Assembly (NCBI RefSeq): GCF_035467215.1
Contig: NZ_DATITZ010000166.1
Location: 1-20,807, forward strand
Length of the DNA: 20,807 bases
Direction: 5' to 3'
From: Thiocapsa sp035467215
GTDB taxonomy: Bacteria > Pseudomonadota > Gammaproteobacteria > Chromatiales > Chromatiaceae
Under the pieces are notes generated by a model. The model worked only from the letters and a program-made list of their open reading frames with translations. It had not been told where the DNA came from and did no database searches. Both the position numbers and the translations under genes were made by a program. Positions 13,785-20,807 of the stretch are shown in pieces; position 1 is the first letter of the stretch; each line of letters starts with the position of its first letter.

Positions 13785-14195
13785 CTACAAATACCGCCGC
13801 CAATGCTCCGGCCGATCGTCCCGACATCCGTGCTCGATCAGCTCGTAGCGCTTGGCGAAGACCTTCTTGGTGCAGTTGCTCTCGCCGTTCGGACAGCCGC
13901 AATTGGCGCGGAAGGTATCTTCCGTGTAGTAGTAGAGCGCACGCCTGACACGGTAAATCAAACGGTTGTCGATGTGGAGACCCAGCTCGGTCAGGGCCTC
14001 TTCGATCTCTTGAAGGCGGGTCACGAGGACGTCGTAGGTGACCCGGAGAAGGATCGGTGCGACGGGGTCGGTGTCGAGGATGCCGTCCACATCCTTCAGG
14101 AACCGTGCGGCGGTCGCGGCCTGATGCGGATCCGGATGGATCTCCTGAAAGGGGATCTCGCGGGACTTGATGCGGTCGGCGTCTGAGATGTCCAT
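13785..14195 (-). CDS. conserved-looking hypothetical protein with a C-x-C-x6-C motif (136 aa)
   Basis: I do not recognise a family. The ATG at 14195 follows AAGGA with four bases between. The first 95 residues look helical and polar without a signal peptide (FLKDVDGIL, TRLQEIEEALTELGL). The C-terminal third has Cys99, Cys101 and Cys108 in NCGCPNGESNC, with Cys124 and His122 further on, a plausible metal-binding set, then ends in HWRRYL. It is seven bases upstream of the MoeB-like gene on the same strand. The link to sulfur transfer or metal handling is suggested only by that pairing. Confidence 0.78.
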   Translation of the reverse strand: MDISDADRIKSREIPFQEIHPDPHQAATAARFLKDVDGILDTDPVAPILLRVTYDVLVTRLQEIEEALTELGLHIDNRLIYRVRRALYYYTEDTFRANCGCPNGESNCTKKVFAKRYELIEHGCRDDRPEHWRRYL

Positions 14196-14410
14196 GGTAT
14201 CCTTATGCTAATCGCGGTACTCGAATTCTCAAAGCGGAATCCTGCCGACTCGATCGCTGCTCGATCGAGCCGGGATGTTGCTCCGGTCGGCGCTCGACGC
14301 GAGGTTGTTCGGAGTCGAGCTGTTTTCGGCATCCGCGGCCGCTTGGCCGGGGCTGCGCTCGATCCCGTGTCCCGTGCCGAGGCCATCCGTAACCAGTCAC
14401 GGAACAGCGT

Positions 14411-15229
14411 ATGACCGAAAGAGATCTTCCCGACGCCGATCTTGCACCGCGGCAGGTGCCGAGTGCCGAGCGTACAGAAGCATCCGGCCGGGATGTTCAT
14501 TTCGGGCGCCCGATCGGCGTCGCTGTCAGGCTTCGAAGCATCCTCTTTTTCGTGCTCTACAACCTGATGGGGATTGTTCACAGTCTCGCCAGTGTTGCTG
14601 TGGCCCCATTTCAGACCTTCGAGCAACGTTATCGCTTCGTCAACCTCTGGACGCAAGCGACCATGTGGTTGTTGCGTCGGCTCAACGGTGTCGAGATCGA
14701 GGTCAGCGGGTTCGAGAATATTCCGCCGAACGAGCCGGTGGTGGTCTTGGCCAATCACCAAAGTCAGTGGGAGACCTTCTATCTCCAATTGCTCTTCACG
14801 CCTCAGGCGACCGTGCTCAAGCGCGAGCTCCTCTGGGTGCCTTTCTTCGGTTGGGCACTCCTCCTGCTGCGACCGATTGCGATCGACCGAGGTCAGCCGG
14901 GTCAGGCATTGAAGACGCTCTTGCGGGTCGGTCAGGAACGGCTTGCGCAGGGTGTCAGCGTGGTGATCTATCCGGAAGGCACGCGTCAACCGCCGGGGCA
15001 GCTGGGGCAATTCAACGCCGGAGGCGCCATGTTGGCCTGTCGTGCCGGACGACGGGTCGTCCCGATCGCCCACAATGCCGGCGACTGCTGGCCGGCCCGT
15101 TCGCTGTGGCGCTTCCCGGGCACCATCCGGGTCGTTATCGGAGAGCCGATCGATTGCGCGGACGAGACCGCGAAAGCGGTGAACGAGCGTGCCGAGGAGT
15201 GGATTCGCGCGACGCTCGAACGCCTCTGA
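14411..15229 (+). CDS. plsC: lysophospholipid / 1-acylglycerol-3-phosphate acyltransferase (PlsC-like)
   Basis: 272 residues from the ATG at 14411, with GGAA about seven bases upstream. A hydrophilic N-terminus (1-40) precedes a membrane-associating helix (41-66). The acyltransferase blocks are clear: ANHQSQWETF (residues 114-123), an HX4E variant of the HX4D catalytic motif, then FFGWALLLLRPIAIDR, and YPEGTR (187-192) for glycerol-phosphate binding. It should transfer an acyl group from acyl-ACP or acyl-CoA to lysophosphatidate or a similar acceptor at the inner membrane. HX4E in place of HX4D also occurs in other gammaproteobacterial members. It is a lone plus-strand gene interrupting minus-strand genes and ends in a strong terminator. 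Confidence 0.92.
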   Translation: MTERDLPDADLAPRQVPSAERTEASGRDVHFGRPIGVAVRLRSILFFVLYNLMGIVHSLASVAVAPFQTFEQRYRFVNLWTQATMWLLRRLNGVEIEVSGFENIPPNEPVVVLANHQSQWETFYLQLLFTPQATVLKRELLWVPFFGWALLLLRPIAIDRGQPGQALKTLLRVGQERLAQGVSVVIYPEGTRQPPGQLGQFNAGGAMLACRAGRRVVPIAHNAGDCWPARSLWRFPGTIRVVIGEPIDCADETAKAVNERAEEWIRATLERL

Positions 15230-15254
15230 GGAACGCGCGGAGGTTGCATCCACG

Positions 15255-15293
15255 AAAAAGGCCGGGCCGCTGAAAAGCGGCCCGGCCTTTTTT
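15255..15293. terminator. bidirectional rho-independent terminator
   Basis: GGCCGGGCCGCT (15260-15271), a GAAA tetraloop and AGCGGCCCGGCC (15276-15287) form a perfect 12-bp stem. Six T follow on the plus strand (15288-15293), and five A precede it (15255-15259), giving a T run for minus-strand transcripts. It serves the acyltransferase gene and the small secreted-protein gene at 15312-15701. Confidence 0.96.
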
Positions 15294-15311
15294 GTCGAAG
15301 ACGCGATCCGG

Positions 15312-15701
15312 TCAGTTCGTGATCGGTTCGCGCCCCTCGACGACCGCAACGTAGTAGGGGCTGGTCTCCAAGAGCTCGAGCACACGCGGATCCGCCAACG
15401 CGTGGGCGATCTGCTCCAGCTCGGCGCTCGCGAATCGACCGCTCGGCGAGGCATCACCCCGGACGCAGGTATCCGGCACGACCTCGTCGGACGACTGGTG
15501 CAGCCGTGCCAGCATGTGCTCGGCCATAAGCTCTGCGGCGATCCGGCGCTGCTGTTGGTACCAGTCGTGACCGGCCTGTGTGGCGAAGCTGCGTTCGTTC
15601 TCGAAGCTGCCGTCGAGGCTGATTGCGAGCGGGTGGGTGTCGGCGATCGCGGCGGACGAGCCGACCAAAGTCGCGATCAAGAGGATCGAAGTTGATTTCA
15701 T
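15312..15701 (-). CDS. small secreted protein of unknown function (129 aa)
   Basis: The N-terminus MKSTSILLIATLVGSSAAIA is a clear signal peptide with cleavage after residue 20. The mature 109 residues are helical and charged, with a central RRIAAELMAEHMLARLHQ helix and one cysteine (Cys79), and end in VVEGREPITN. No family is recognised. The gene has a near-ideal promoter upstream (15736-15764) and a bidirectional terminator downstream, so it is an independent single-gene unit. The ribosome site before 15701 is weak. It probably acts in the periplasm. Confidence 0.78.
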   Translation of the reverse strand: MKSTSILLIATLVGSSAAIADTHPLAISLDGSFENERSFATQAGHDWYQQQRRIAAELMAEHMLARLHQSSDEVVPDTCVRGDASPSGRFASAELEQIAHALADPRVLELLETSPYYVAVVEGREPITN

Positions 15702-15735
15702 GAGTCTTTGCTCTGCTATAAATTAAGTTAATGCT

Positions 15736-15764
15736 AATATACTGACGGTTGGAGTCTGAGTCAA
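15736..15764 (-). promoter_or_regulatory. sigma-70 promoter of the small secreted-protein gene
   Basis: On the minus strand TTGACT (15764-15759) and TATATT (15741-15736) are exactly 17 bases apart, each one base from consensus. The predicted start near 15729 gives a leader of about 28 bases to the ATG at 15701. Confidence 0.75.
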
Positions 15765-15793
15765 GTAGTCGGGAAATGGGCCGGCAGCGACGT

Positions 15794-16091
15794 GCCTCCA
15801 GCCTCCAGCCTCCAGCCCCCCGCCCCCGCCATCAGCTGTCAGCCAGAGGGTATGGTTGGCTGTCCTCTGCAACGGGTGCCAGTGAGCCTCGAGAGTCGGA
15901 TGGCACCAGCATCGGGCAGTCCAGCCACGGTTTCGGATGCAGGTCGAACATTGGCTCATCCGCCAAGCGATCGACCGCCTCTCACATAACACCGATGGCC
16001 CACGCCGTAAGTCGTGTATGGAGGTCCGGAAGCTGATGGCTAATAGCTGATAGCTGGAGGCAGGAAGCAGGAAGCAGGAGGCAGGAGGCAG
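15794..16091. repeat. gene-poor element bounded by inverted heptamer tandem repeats
   Basis: Three tandem GCCTCCA units (15794-15814) open the stretch, followed by a C-rich run and ATCAGCTGTCAGCC. At the other end AGCTGATGGCTAATAGCTGATAGCTG (16031-16056) leads into five tandem GAGGCAG/GAAGCAG units (16057-16091). The two ends are roughly reverse complements of each other. The 215-base interior holds no supported gene. One minus frame (15981-15832) is open for 49 codons after a stop, and may be decayed coding sequence. The right array ends 12 bases from the prmC stop. Confidence 0.75.
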
Positions 16092-16102
16092 GAGGCTCCA
16101 AG

Positions 16103-17014
16103 TCACACGCGCGCAAGCGTCAGTCGATCGTGGCCGGCGAGGTCGGTTCGGGTGCTCGGCGCCTGCAGGCCGGCGTCGGCGAGGATTCGGCGAATATCGC
16201 TGCCTTGGTCGTAACCGTGCTCGAGGAAGAGCCATCCGCCGGGGCGCAGGCAGCGGCGTGCATCGGCCGCGATGGTGCGATAGGCATCCAGACCGTCGCC
16301 GCCGGGGGTCAGGGCCTCGCGTGGCTCGTATCGGAGATCGCCCCGGGTCAGATGGGGATCGCTGGCGGCGACGTAGGGCGGGTTGCTCGCCAGGGCATCC
16401 AGGCTGGCGGGCGCGAATGCGTCCGACCAGTTTGCCCGGAGCAGGGTCACGTTTCGCAGGCCGAGCCGGATGATGTTCTTGCGAGCGACCTGGAGCGCGG
16501 CGGCAGAGCGATCCGTCGCGACGACTTGCCACGCGGGTCGCTCGGCGGCCAAGGCGGCGGCGACGGCGCCGCTGCCGGTGCCGAGGTCGGCGACCCTCAG
16601 GGGCGCGTCGGCGCGGAGAGATTCAAGCGCCGTCTCGACCAGCAGCTCCGTCTCGGGGCGCGGGATCAGGGTGGCGGGTGTGACGAGGAGCTCCAGGCTC
16701 CAGAAGTCCTCTCGACCTCTGATGTAGGCGATGGGCTCGCCGGCTAGGCGGCGGGCGAGCAGAGCGGCGAAGCATGCGTAGGCATCGGGTGGGACGGGGT
16801 GGTCGGGCCAGGCGAAGAGACGGGTCCGCGACCAGCCTGTCGCTTCGGTCAGGAGCAGCTCGGCCTCCAATCGAGGCGTGCTCTCGGGGAGCGCGGCGAG
16901 CGCCGCTGTCGCGTCCTTTAGCACGGTGTCGACGCGCAGCTCGGCCGCGCGTGCCGTTCCGCCGGGTGCTGCTGTGGACTCCGAGCTAGCCCCGTCCGGT
17001 TCGGTCTCAGCCAT
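16103..17014 (-). CDS. prmC: release factor glutamine methyltransferase
   Basis: 303 residues. The N-terminal helical bundle (about 28-100, with RRLAGEPIAYIRGREDFW) is followed by LIPRPETE, the SAM-binding DLGTGSG (residues 143-149) and the catalytic NPPY (211-214), which contacts the substrate glutamine. It N5-methylates the glutamine of the GGQ motif in release factors. It overlaps the end of prfA, its substrate's gene, by 8 bases (17007-17014). An Ala/Ser/Glu-rich N-terminal extension of about 20 residues is longer than in E. coli PrmC. As last gene of the operon it is followed within 12 bases by a heptamer repeat array. Confidence 0.96.
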   Translation of the reverse strand: MAETEPDGASSESTAAPGGTARAAELRVDTVLKDATAALAALPESTPRLEAELLLTEATGWSRTRLFAWPDHPVPPDAYACFAALLARRLAGEPIAYIRGREDFWSLELLVTPATLIPRPETELLVETALESLRADAPLRVADLGTGSGAVAAALAAERPAWQVVATDRSAAALQVARKNIIRLGLRNVTLLRANWSDAFAPASLDALASNPPYVAASDPHLTRGDLRYEPREALTPGGDGLDAYRTIAADARRCLRPGGWLFLEHGYDQGSDIRRILADAGLQAPSTRTDLAGHDRLTLARV

Positions 17015-18086
17015 GCATCATCGCGGTCAGCTCCTCGGCCTGATACTCCTGCAGCAGCGGATCGATGACCTGATCGAGCTGGCCCGTCATGATCTCGTCG
17101 AGCTTGTAGAGGGTCAGGTTAATGCGGTGGTCGGTCAGTCGGTTCTGGGGGAAGTTGTAGGTTCGGATCCGCTCGGAGCGGTCGCCGCTGCCGACCTGGA
17201 GCTTGCGCGATTGGGCCTGCTCGGACGCCTGAGTCGCGCGTGCGCCGGACAGCAGCTTGGCCTGGAGCAGCGACATGGCCTTGGCCCGGTTCTTGTGCTG
17301 GGAACGTTCTTCCTGGCACTCGACGACGATCCCGGAGGGCAGGTGGGTGATGCGGATTGCCGAGTCGGTCTTGTTGACATGCTGACCGCCTGCGCCCGAC
17401 GAGCGGTAGGTGTCGATGCGCAGCTCGGCCGGATTGATCGCGATGGAATCGATGGCGTCCGCCTCGGGCATGACGGCGATGGTACAGGCCGAGGTGTGGA
17501 CGCGCCCTTGGGACTCGGTCTCGGGGACGCGCTGTACCCGGTGCGCGCCGGGCTCGAACTTGAGGCGCGAGAAGACGCCGTTGCCGATGATGCGCACGAT
17601 CACCTCTTTGTAACCGCCGAGCTCGCCGGGGCTCTCGGCAATCGGCTCGACCTGCCAGCGCATCAGCTCGGCATAGCGCAGATACATCCGCAGGAGATCT
17701 CCGGCAAAGAGTGCCGCCTCGGCGCCGCCGGTACCGGCACGGACCTCGAGAAAGACGTTGCGCTGATCGTCGGGATCCGGCGGGACGAGGAGGCGATAGA
17801 CCTCGGGCTCGAGCTGCTCGCGCCGGTCGTTCGCCTCGGCCATCTCCTCGCGGGCGAGTGCGGCCATCTCGGGGTCGGCGAGCATCTCCTCGGCCGCGGC
17901 CACGTCGAGCTCCGCCGCGCGATACCGATTGTAGGCCTCGATAAGGGGCTCGAGCTGGGCATATTCGCGGCTTAAGTCGCGGAAACGGTTCTGATCGGAC
18001 TGGGTCTCGGATTCCGCCAGCAACGCGACGACCTCGCCGAAGCGCTCCGAGATGCGCTCCAGCTTGCTTCGGATGGATGGGTTCAT
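17007..18086 (-). CDS. prfA: peptide chain release factor 1
   Basis: 359 residues, standard RF1 length. The stop-codon-reading P-x-T motif is PET at residues 188-190 in QRVPETESQGR, and the hydrolysis motif GGQ is at 233-235 in GAGGQHVNKTDSA. It recognises UAA and UAG and releases the finished peptide from the ribosome; Gln235 is the target of the PrmC encoded next. The ATG overlaps the hemA stop by 4 bases (ATGA at 18086-18083), so translation is coupled to hemA. Confidence 0.98.
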   Translation of the reverse strand: MNPSIRSKLERISERFGEVVALLAESETQSDQNRFRDLSREYAQLEPLIEAYNRYRAAELDVAAAEEMLADPEMAALAREEMAEANDRREQLEPEVYRLLVPPDPDDQRNVFLEVRAGTGGAEAALFAGDLLRMYLRYAELMRWQVEPIAESPGELGGYKEVIVRIIGNGVFSRLKFEPGAHRVQRVPETESQGRVHTSACTIAVMPEADAIDSIAINPAELRIDTYRSSGAGGQHVNKTDSAIRITHLPSGIVVECQEERSQHKNRAKAMSLLQAKLLSGARATQASEQAQSRKLQVGSGDRSERIRTYNFPQNRLTDHRINLTLYKLDEIMTGQLDQVIDPLLQEYQAEELTAMMHG

Positions 18087-19357
18087 TGAGTGGAGATGGC
18101 GCGGTTCGGGTCGAGCTGGAAGAGCTCGTTGGCCGCCACCAGGATCTCCGCCTCGCCCTCACGCGCGGCTTGGCGCAGGCGCGAGCTGGGCGCATGCAGC
18201 AGCTTGTTGGTCAGGGTGTGGGCGAGATAGTTGAGGACTTCGGCCGGCGGCTTGCCGGCGTCGAGCTGGCGCTGGGCGCGCGCAAGGACATCGTCGCGAA
18301 GCTCTTCGGCGCGTTGGCGATAATCCTGGATGAGCCCGGCGGCATCGAGCGAACGCAGCCACGCCATGAACTCGTCGGCGTGGAAGGCGATGATGTCCTC
18401 GGCCTGGGCGGCGGCCGCCTGACGCGAGCGCAGCCCTTCGTCGATGACGCCCTGCAGATCGTCGATGGTGTAGAGATAGACGTCGCTGAGCTCCCGGACC
18501 TCGGGCTCGATGTCGCGCGGCACCGCGATGTCGACCATGAACATCGGACGATGTTTGCGTTTCTTCAACGCGCGCTCGACCGTGCCTTTGCCGAGCACGG
18601 GCAAGGGGCTGGCGGTGGAGGCGATGACGATGTCGCCCTCGGCTAGGTGGTTGCCGAGCTCGGTCAGGGCGATCGCGAAGCCGTCGAATTGCGAGGCGAG
18701 CTCATGGGCGCGCTCGACGGTGCGGTTCGCAACGATGATGCGTCCGATACCGGCGCGGTGCAGATGGCGGGCGGCCAGCTCGATGGTCTCGCCGGCACCG
18801 ATCAAGAGTGCGGTCTGTTGGGAGAGGTCGCTGAAGATCTGGCGTGCGAGGTTCACCGCGGCAAAGGCGACCGAGACCGGGCTGCTGCCGATCGCCGTCT
18901 CGGTGCGGACGGTCTTGGCGACCGAGAAGGCATGCTGGAAGAGTCGTCCGAGCAGCTTCCCGGTGGCGGTGCAGTCGGTTGCGGTCTGGTAGGCGTTCTT
19001 CACCTGACCTAGGATCTGCGGCTCGCCCAGGACCATCGAGTCGAGCCCGCTGCACACCCGCAGCAGGTGGGTGACCGCATCGCGCCCGATGTGGGCATAC
19101 AGGAAAGGCCCCACCCGCTCTTGGTCGACCCCGTGGAAGCGGCTCAGCCAGTGTCGGGCCGCCTCTTCGGAGCAATCCTGCACCGCACAATAGATCTCGG
19201 TACGGTTGCAGGTGGAGAGCACGACACCCTCGGCGATACCGTCGCAATTGGTGAGGTCGCGCAAGGCGCCGACGATGATGTCGGGGCCGAAGGCGAGCCG
19301 CTCGCGGACATCGACCGGCGCCGTCTTGTGATTGAGTCCGAGAACAAGCAGCTTCAT
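18083..19357 (-). CDS. hemA: glutamyl-tRNA reductase
   Basis: 424 residues from the ATG at 19357 (MKLLVLGLNHKTAPV, the canonical opening); the open frame extends 104 codons upstream, but that sequence is not homologous. The catalytic Cys50 lies in LSTCNRTE, the substrate region in SGLDSMVLGEPQILGQVK, and the NADPH site begins LLIGAGETIELAARHL. It reduces glutamyl-tRNA to glutamate-1-semialdehyde, the committed step of C5 tetrapyrrole synthesis, which supplies haem (including that of the multihaem cytochrome) and, in phototrophs, bacteriochlorophyll. No clear Shine-Dalgarno precedes the start. It heads the hemA-prfA-prmC operon and diverges from the TPR gene. Confidence 0.97.
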   Translation of the reverse strand: MKLLVLGLNHKTAPVDVRERLAFGPDIIVGALRDLTNCDGIAEGVVLSTCNRTEIYCAVQDCSEEAARHWLSRFHGVDQERVGPFLYAHIGRDAVTHLLRVCSGLDSMVLGEPQILGQVKNAYQTATDCTATGKLLGRLFQHAFSVAKTVRTETAIGSSPVSVAFAAVNLARQIFSDLSQQTALLIGAGETIELAARHLHRAGIGRIIVANRTVERAHELASQFDGFAIALTELGNHLAEGDIVIASTASPLPVLGKGTVERALKKRKHRPMFMVDIAVPRDIEPEVRELSDVYLYTIDDLQGVIDEGLRSRQAAAAQAEDIIAFHADEFMAWLRSLDAAGLIQDYRQRAEELRDDVLARAQRQLDAGKPPAEVLNYLAHTLTNKLLHAPSSRLRQAAREGEAEILVAANELFQLDPNRAISTQ

Positions 19358-19473
19358 AGTTCTGAGGATGTCAGGTGGTGATCCTCGCGATTGTCCGACT
19401 TTCGGGGGGCGATGAAAACCCACCGACGTCGATCTTGTGGTTTTTCGGGTGTGGGAGGAAGGAACTGCTTCGC

Positions 19474-19479
19474 TATACT
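19474..19479 (+). promoter_or_regulatory. -10 candidate for the TPR gene in the hemA divergent region
   Basis: TATACT is one base from the consensus -10 and lies 52 bases before the ATG at 19532. No good -35 is present at 16-18 bases upstream, so an activator or chance is possible. The 174-bp region 19358-19531 must also hold the hemA promoter, which I could not place. Confidence 0.35.
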
Positions 19480-19531
19480 GGGCTCTCACGATCACAATCG
19501 TTGTTGGATTGGCTTTTGCCGGATCATACAC

Positions 19532-20807
19532 ATGCCACGCTCGTTTCTGCTTTCCACTGTCGGCGGGTTCTTTGCCGTCTTGGCGCTTCTGTCCGCGGGC
19601 GCGTTCGCGCAGATCCCGGATCCCGTATCGAGCCCGGCATCGCCCCCGGCGCCTGCTGGCCCTCCGCAACCCGAGCGATCCGCCGACACGCCGGCCGATC
19701 GCCCCGAGGCCGATGCGGCTGATCTCTCCGGGGGTATGGACGCCGATCAGATCTACGCGGTCCTGGTTGCCGAGATCGCCGCACGTCGCGGCGATATGGA
19801 CACCGCCTTCACCTACTATCTGGAGGCGGCCGACCTCACGAAGGATCCCCGCCTGACCGAGCTGGCCGTGCGTTCAGCCATCACTGCGGGCAACGGTGCG
19901 GCGACCGAGGAGGGATTGCGGCGTTGGCTGGACCTCGACCCCACCTCGAGGGGCGCGCATCAGATGGGCGCCTTCTCCCGCATCAAGGCGAACGACCACG
20001 AGGGGGCGCTCCTGCACCTGATGCGCCTCGTGCAGCTCTCGCCGGATGATCCGGACGCGGCATTCGGACAGGCCGCCGCCATTATTTCGCGGGCGCCGAC
20101 GCCTGCGGCCCGTGTCGGACTGATGCAGGCGTTGGCCGACCAGTTTCCGCAGAGCGCGCATGCGCAGCAGTCGCTCGCGATGGTGGCGGCCAGTGCGTCT
20201 CAGCTCGAGATCGCCGATTCTGCCGCACGCCGGGCGCTGGAGCTGAGTCCGGAATGGAACAAGCCGAGACTGTTTCTGGTGAAGCTGTTGATCTCCTCGG
20301 ACAAGCGCGGCGAAGCGCGGTCGTTGCTCGAGGAGTATCTCGCGCTCAGTCCCGACGATCAGGTGTTGCGGATGCTGTACGGACAGCTCCTCGTCGAGGA
20401 AGAAGAGTTCTCCAGCGCGCGAGACGTCTTTCAGCGCCTCCTCGACAACCGTCCGAAGGAGCCGGATGTGCTGTTCGCCGTCGGCGTCCTGTCGTTGCAG
20501 CTCGAGGATACGGAGGGAGCGCGTATCTATTTCACGCGTCTGTACGAGACCGGCGAGCGTCGAGACGACGCGGCTTTCTACCTGGGGCAGGTCGAGGAGC
20601 GTGCCGAAAATCCCGAGGCCGCACTTGCGTGGTACAGCAAGGTCAAGGGCGCGAATGCGGTCGATGCGCAGATCCGCACGGCATTGCTGAGTGCGAAGGG
20701 CGGCGATGTACGGCGTGCGCGCGAGATCCTTCAGCAGTTGCGTGACCGAGGGCCCGAGAACGCCGTTCTTCTCTACCTGGTCGAGACCGAGATCCTCGAG
20801 TCGGTCG
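19532..20807 (+). CDS. exported tetratricopeptide-repeat protein, 3' end beyond the window
   Basis: The frame is open from the ATG at 19532 to the last base (425 codons). A signal peptide (about 1-26, ending AGAFA) is followed by a Pro/Ala/Asp-rich linker to about residue 70. Helical TPR-like repeats then run to the end (ALVAEIAARRGD-type openings, then ALLHLMRLVQLSPDDPDAAF, RRALELSPEW, EEYLALSPDD, FQRLLDNRPKEPD). There is no lipobox cysteine. A TPR gene divergent from hemA, followed by lolB and ispE, is a common gammaproteobacterial order (for example Pseudomonas), so those genes are expected beyond the window. TPRs mediate protein contacts in the periplasm or at the membrane; the partner is unknown. 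The ribosome site is weak. Confidence 0.88.
   Translation, partial: MPRSFLLSTVGGFFAVLALLSAGAFAQIPDPVSSPASPPAPAGPPQPERSADTPADRPEADAADLSGGMDADQIYAVLVAEIAARRGDMDTAFTYYLEAADLTKDPRLTELAVRSAITAGNGAATEEGLRRWLDLDPTSRGAHQMGAFSRIKANDHEGALLHLMRLVQLSPDDPDAAFGQAAAIISRAPTPAARVGLMQALADQFPQSAHAQQSLAMVAASASQLEIADSAARRALELSPEWNKPRLFLVKLLISSDKRGEARSLLEEYLALSPDDQVLRMLYGQLLVEEEEFSSARDVFQRLLDNRPKEPDVLFAVGVLSLQLEDTEGARIYFTRLYETGERRDDAAFYLGQVEERAENPEAALAWYSKVKGANAVDAQIRTALLSAKGGDVRRAREILQQLRDRGPENAVLLYLVETEILESV

Noticed and set aside
14205..14414. 69-codon plus-strand frame whose stop overlaps the acyltransferase ATG (ATGA)
   Set aside because: The overlap is attractive as a leader peptide, but the ATG lies within the region upstream of the divergent gene, there is no ribosome site, and the product is Arg/Ala-rich with no protein-like pattern.
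15794..16091. Tandem repeats considered as a CRISPR array
   Set aside because: Units are seven bases with no unique spacers and are in opposite orientation at the two ends.
15723..16532. 270-codon minus-strand open frame across the heptamer element and the end of prmC
   Set aside because: Half of it overlaps prmC out of frame, and the rest translates the repeat arrays into low-complexity Ser/Leu/Pro and Gly runs; no domain is visible.

Overview
The window is high-GC DNA from a gammaproteobacterium. The hemA-prfA-prmC cluster diverging from a TPR gene, the UbiA and acyltransferase types, and a large multihaem c/b cytochrome fit a purple-sulfur-type lineage (Chromatiales/Chromatiaceae). That placement is inference from gene content and composition; there is no rRNA or photosynthesis gene here to prove it.

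Region 1-2690 is an accessory patch. It holds two type II toxin-antitoxin pairs on the minus strand: a GNAT acetyltransferase toxin with a DUF1778 antitoxin, and a HigB/Gp49-like toxin with an XRE-type antitoxin. It also holds an AT-rich orphan gene on the plus strand and a fragment of a second XRE antitoxin gene. Two direct repeats (91-365 and 1781-2049, about 92% identical by hand alignment) bracket the GNAT pair and the orphan gene. A 30-bp motif starting GGGGTCAAGTCTTGAAAT opens each repeat and recurs as a palindrome at 2641-2684. The HigB-like gene has a near-consensus promoter placed so that its mRNA should be almost leaderless.

Region 2700-7860 carries a two-gene RND efflux operon (adaptor then HAE1-type pump, minus strand) with no outer-membrane channel gene beside it. 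A 0.5-kb divergent intergenic region follows.

Region 7859-11162 holds the most unusual gene: one polypeptide with a signal peptide, nine CxxCH haem c sites and a multi-pass cytochrome b domain, the same architecture as the CbcL quinone oxidoreductase of Geobacter. It ends in a strong hairpin. A secreted PEGA plus FGE-sulfatase-fold protein lacking the catalytic cysteines lies convergent to it.

Region 11286-14195 has ubiA (ubiquinone synthesis, plus strand), convergent with a minus-strand run of a cysteine-motif hypothetical protein, a MoeB/ThiF-family adenylyltransferase and a four-helix membrane protein. Region 14411-15701 has a PlsC-like acyltransferase and a small secreted protein facing each other across a textbook bidirectional terminator.

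Region 15794-16091 is a gene-poor element bounded by heptanucleotide tandem repeats in opposite orientation. Region 16103-19357 is a tightly coupled hemA-prfA-prmC operon (tetrapyrrole synthesis, release factor 1 and its methyltransferase), with genes overlapping by 4 and 8 bases. A TPR protein gene diverges from hemA and runs off the window end. No rRNA, tRNA, CRISPR array or intact transposase gene was seen.
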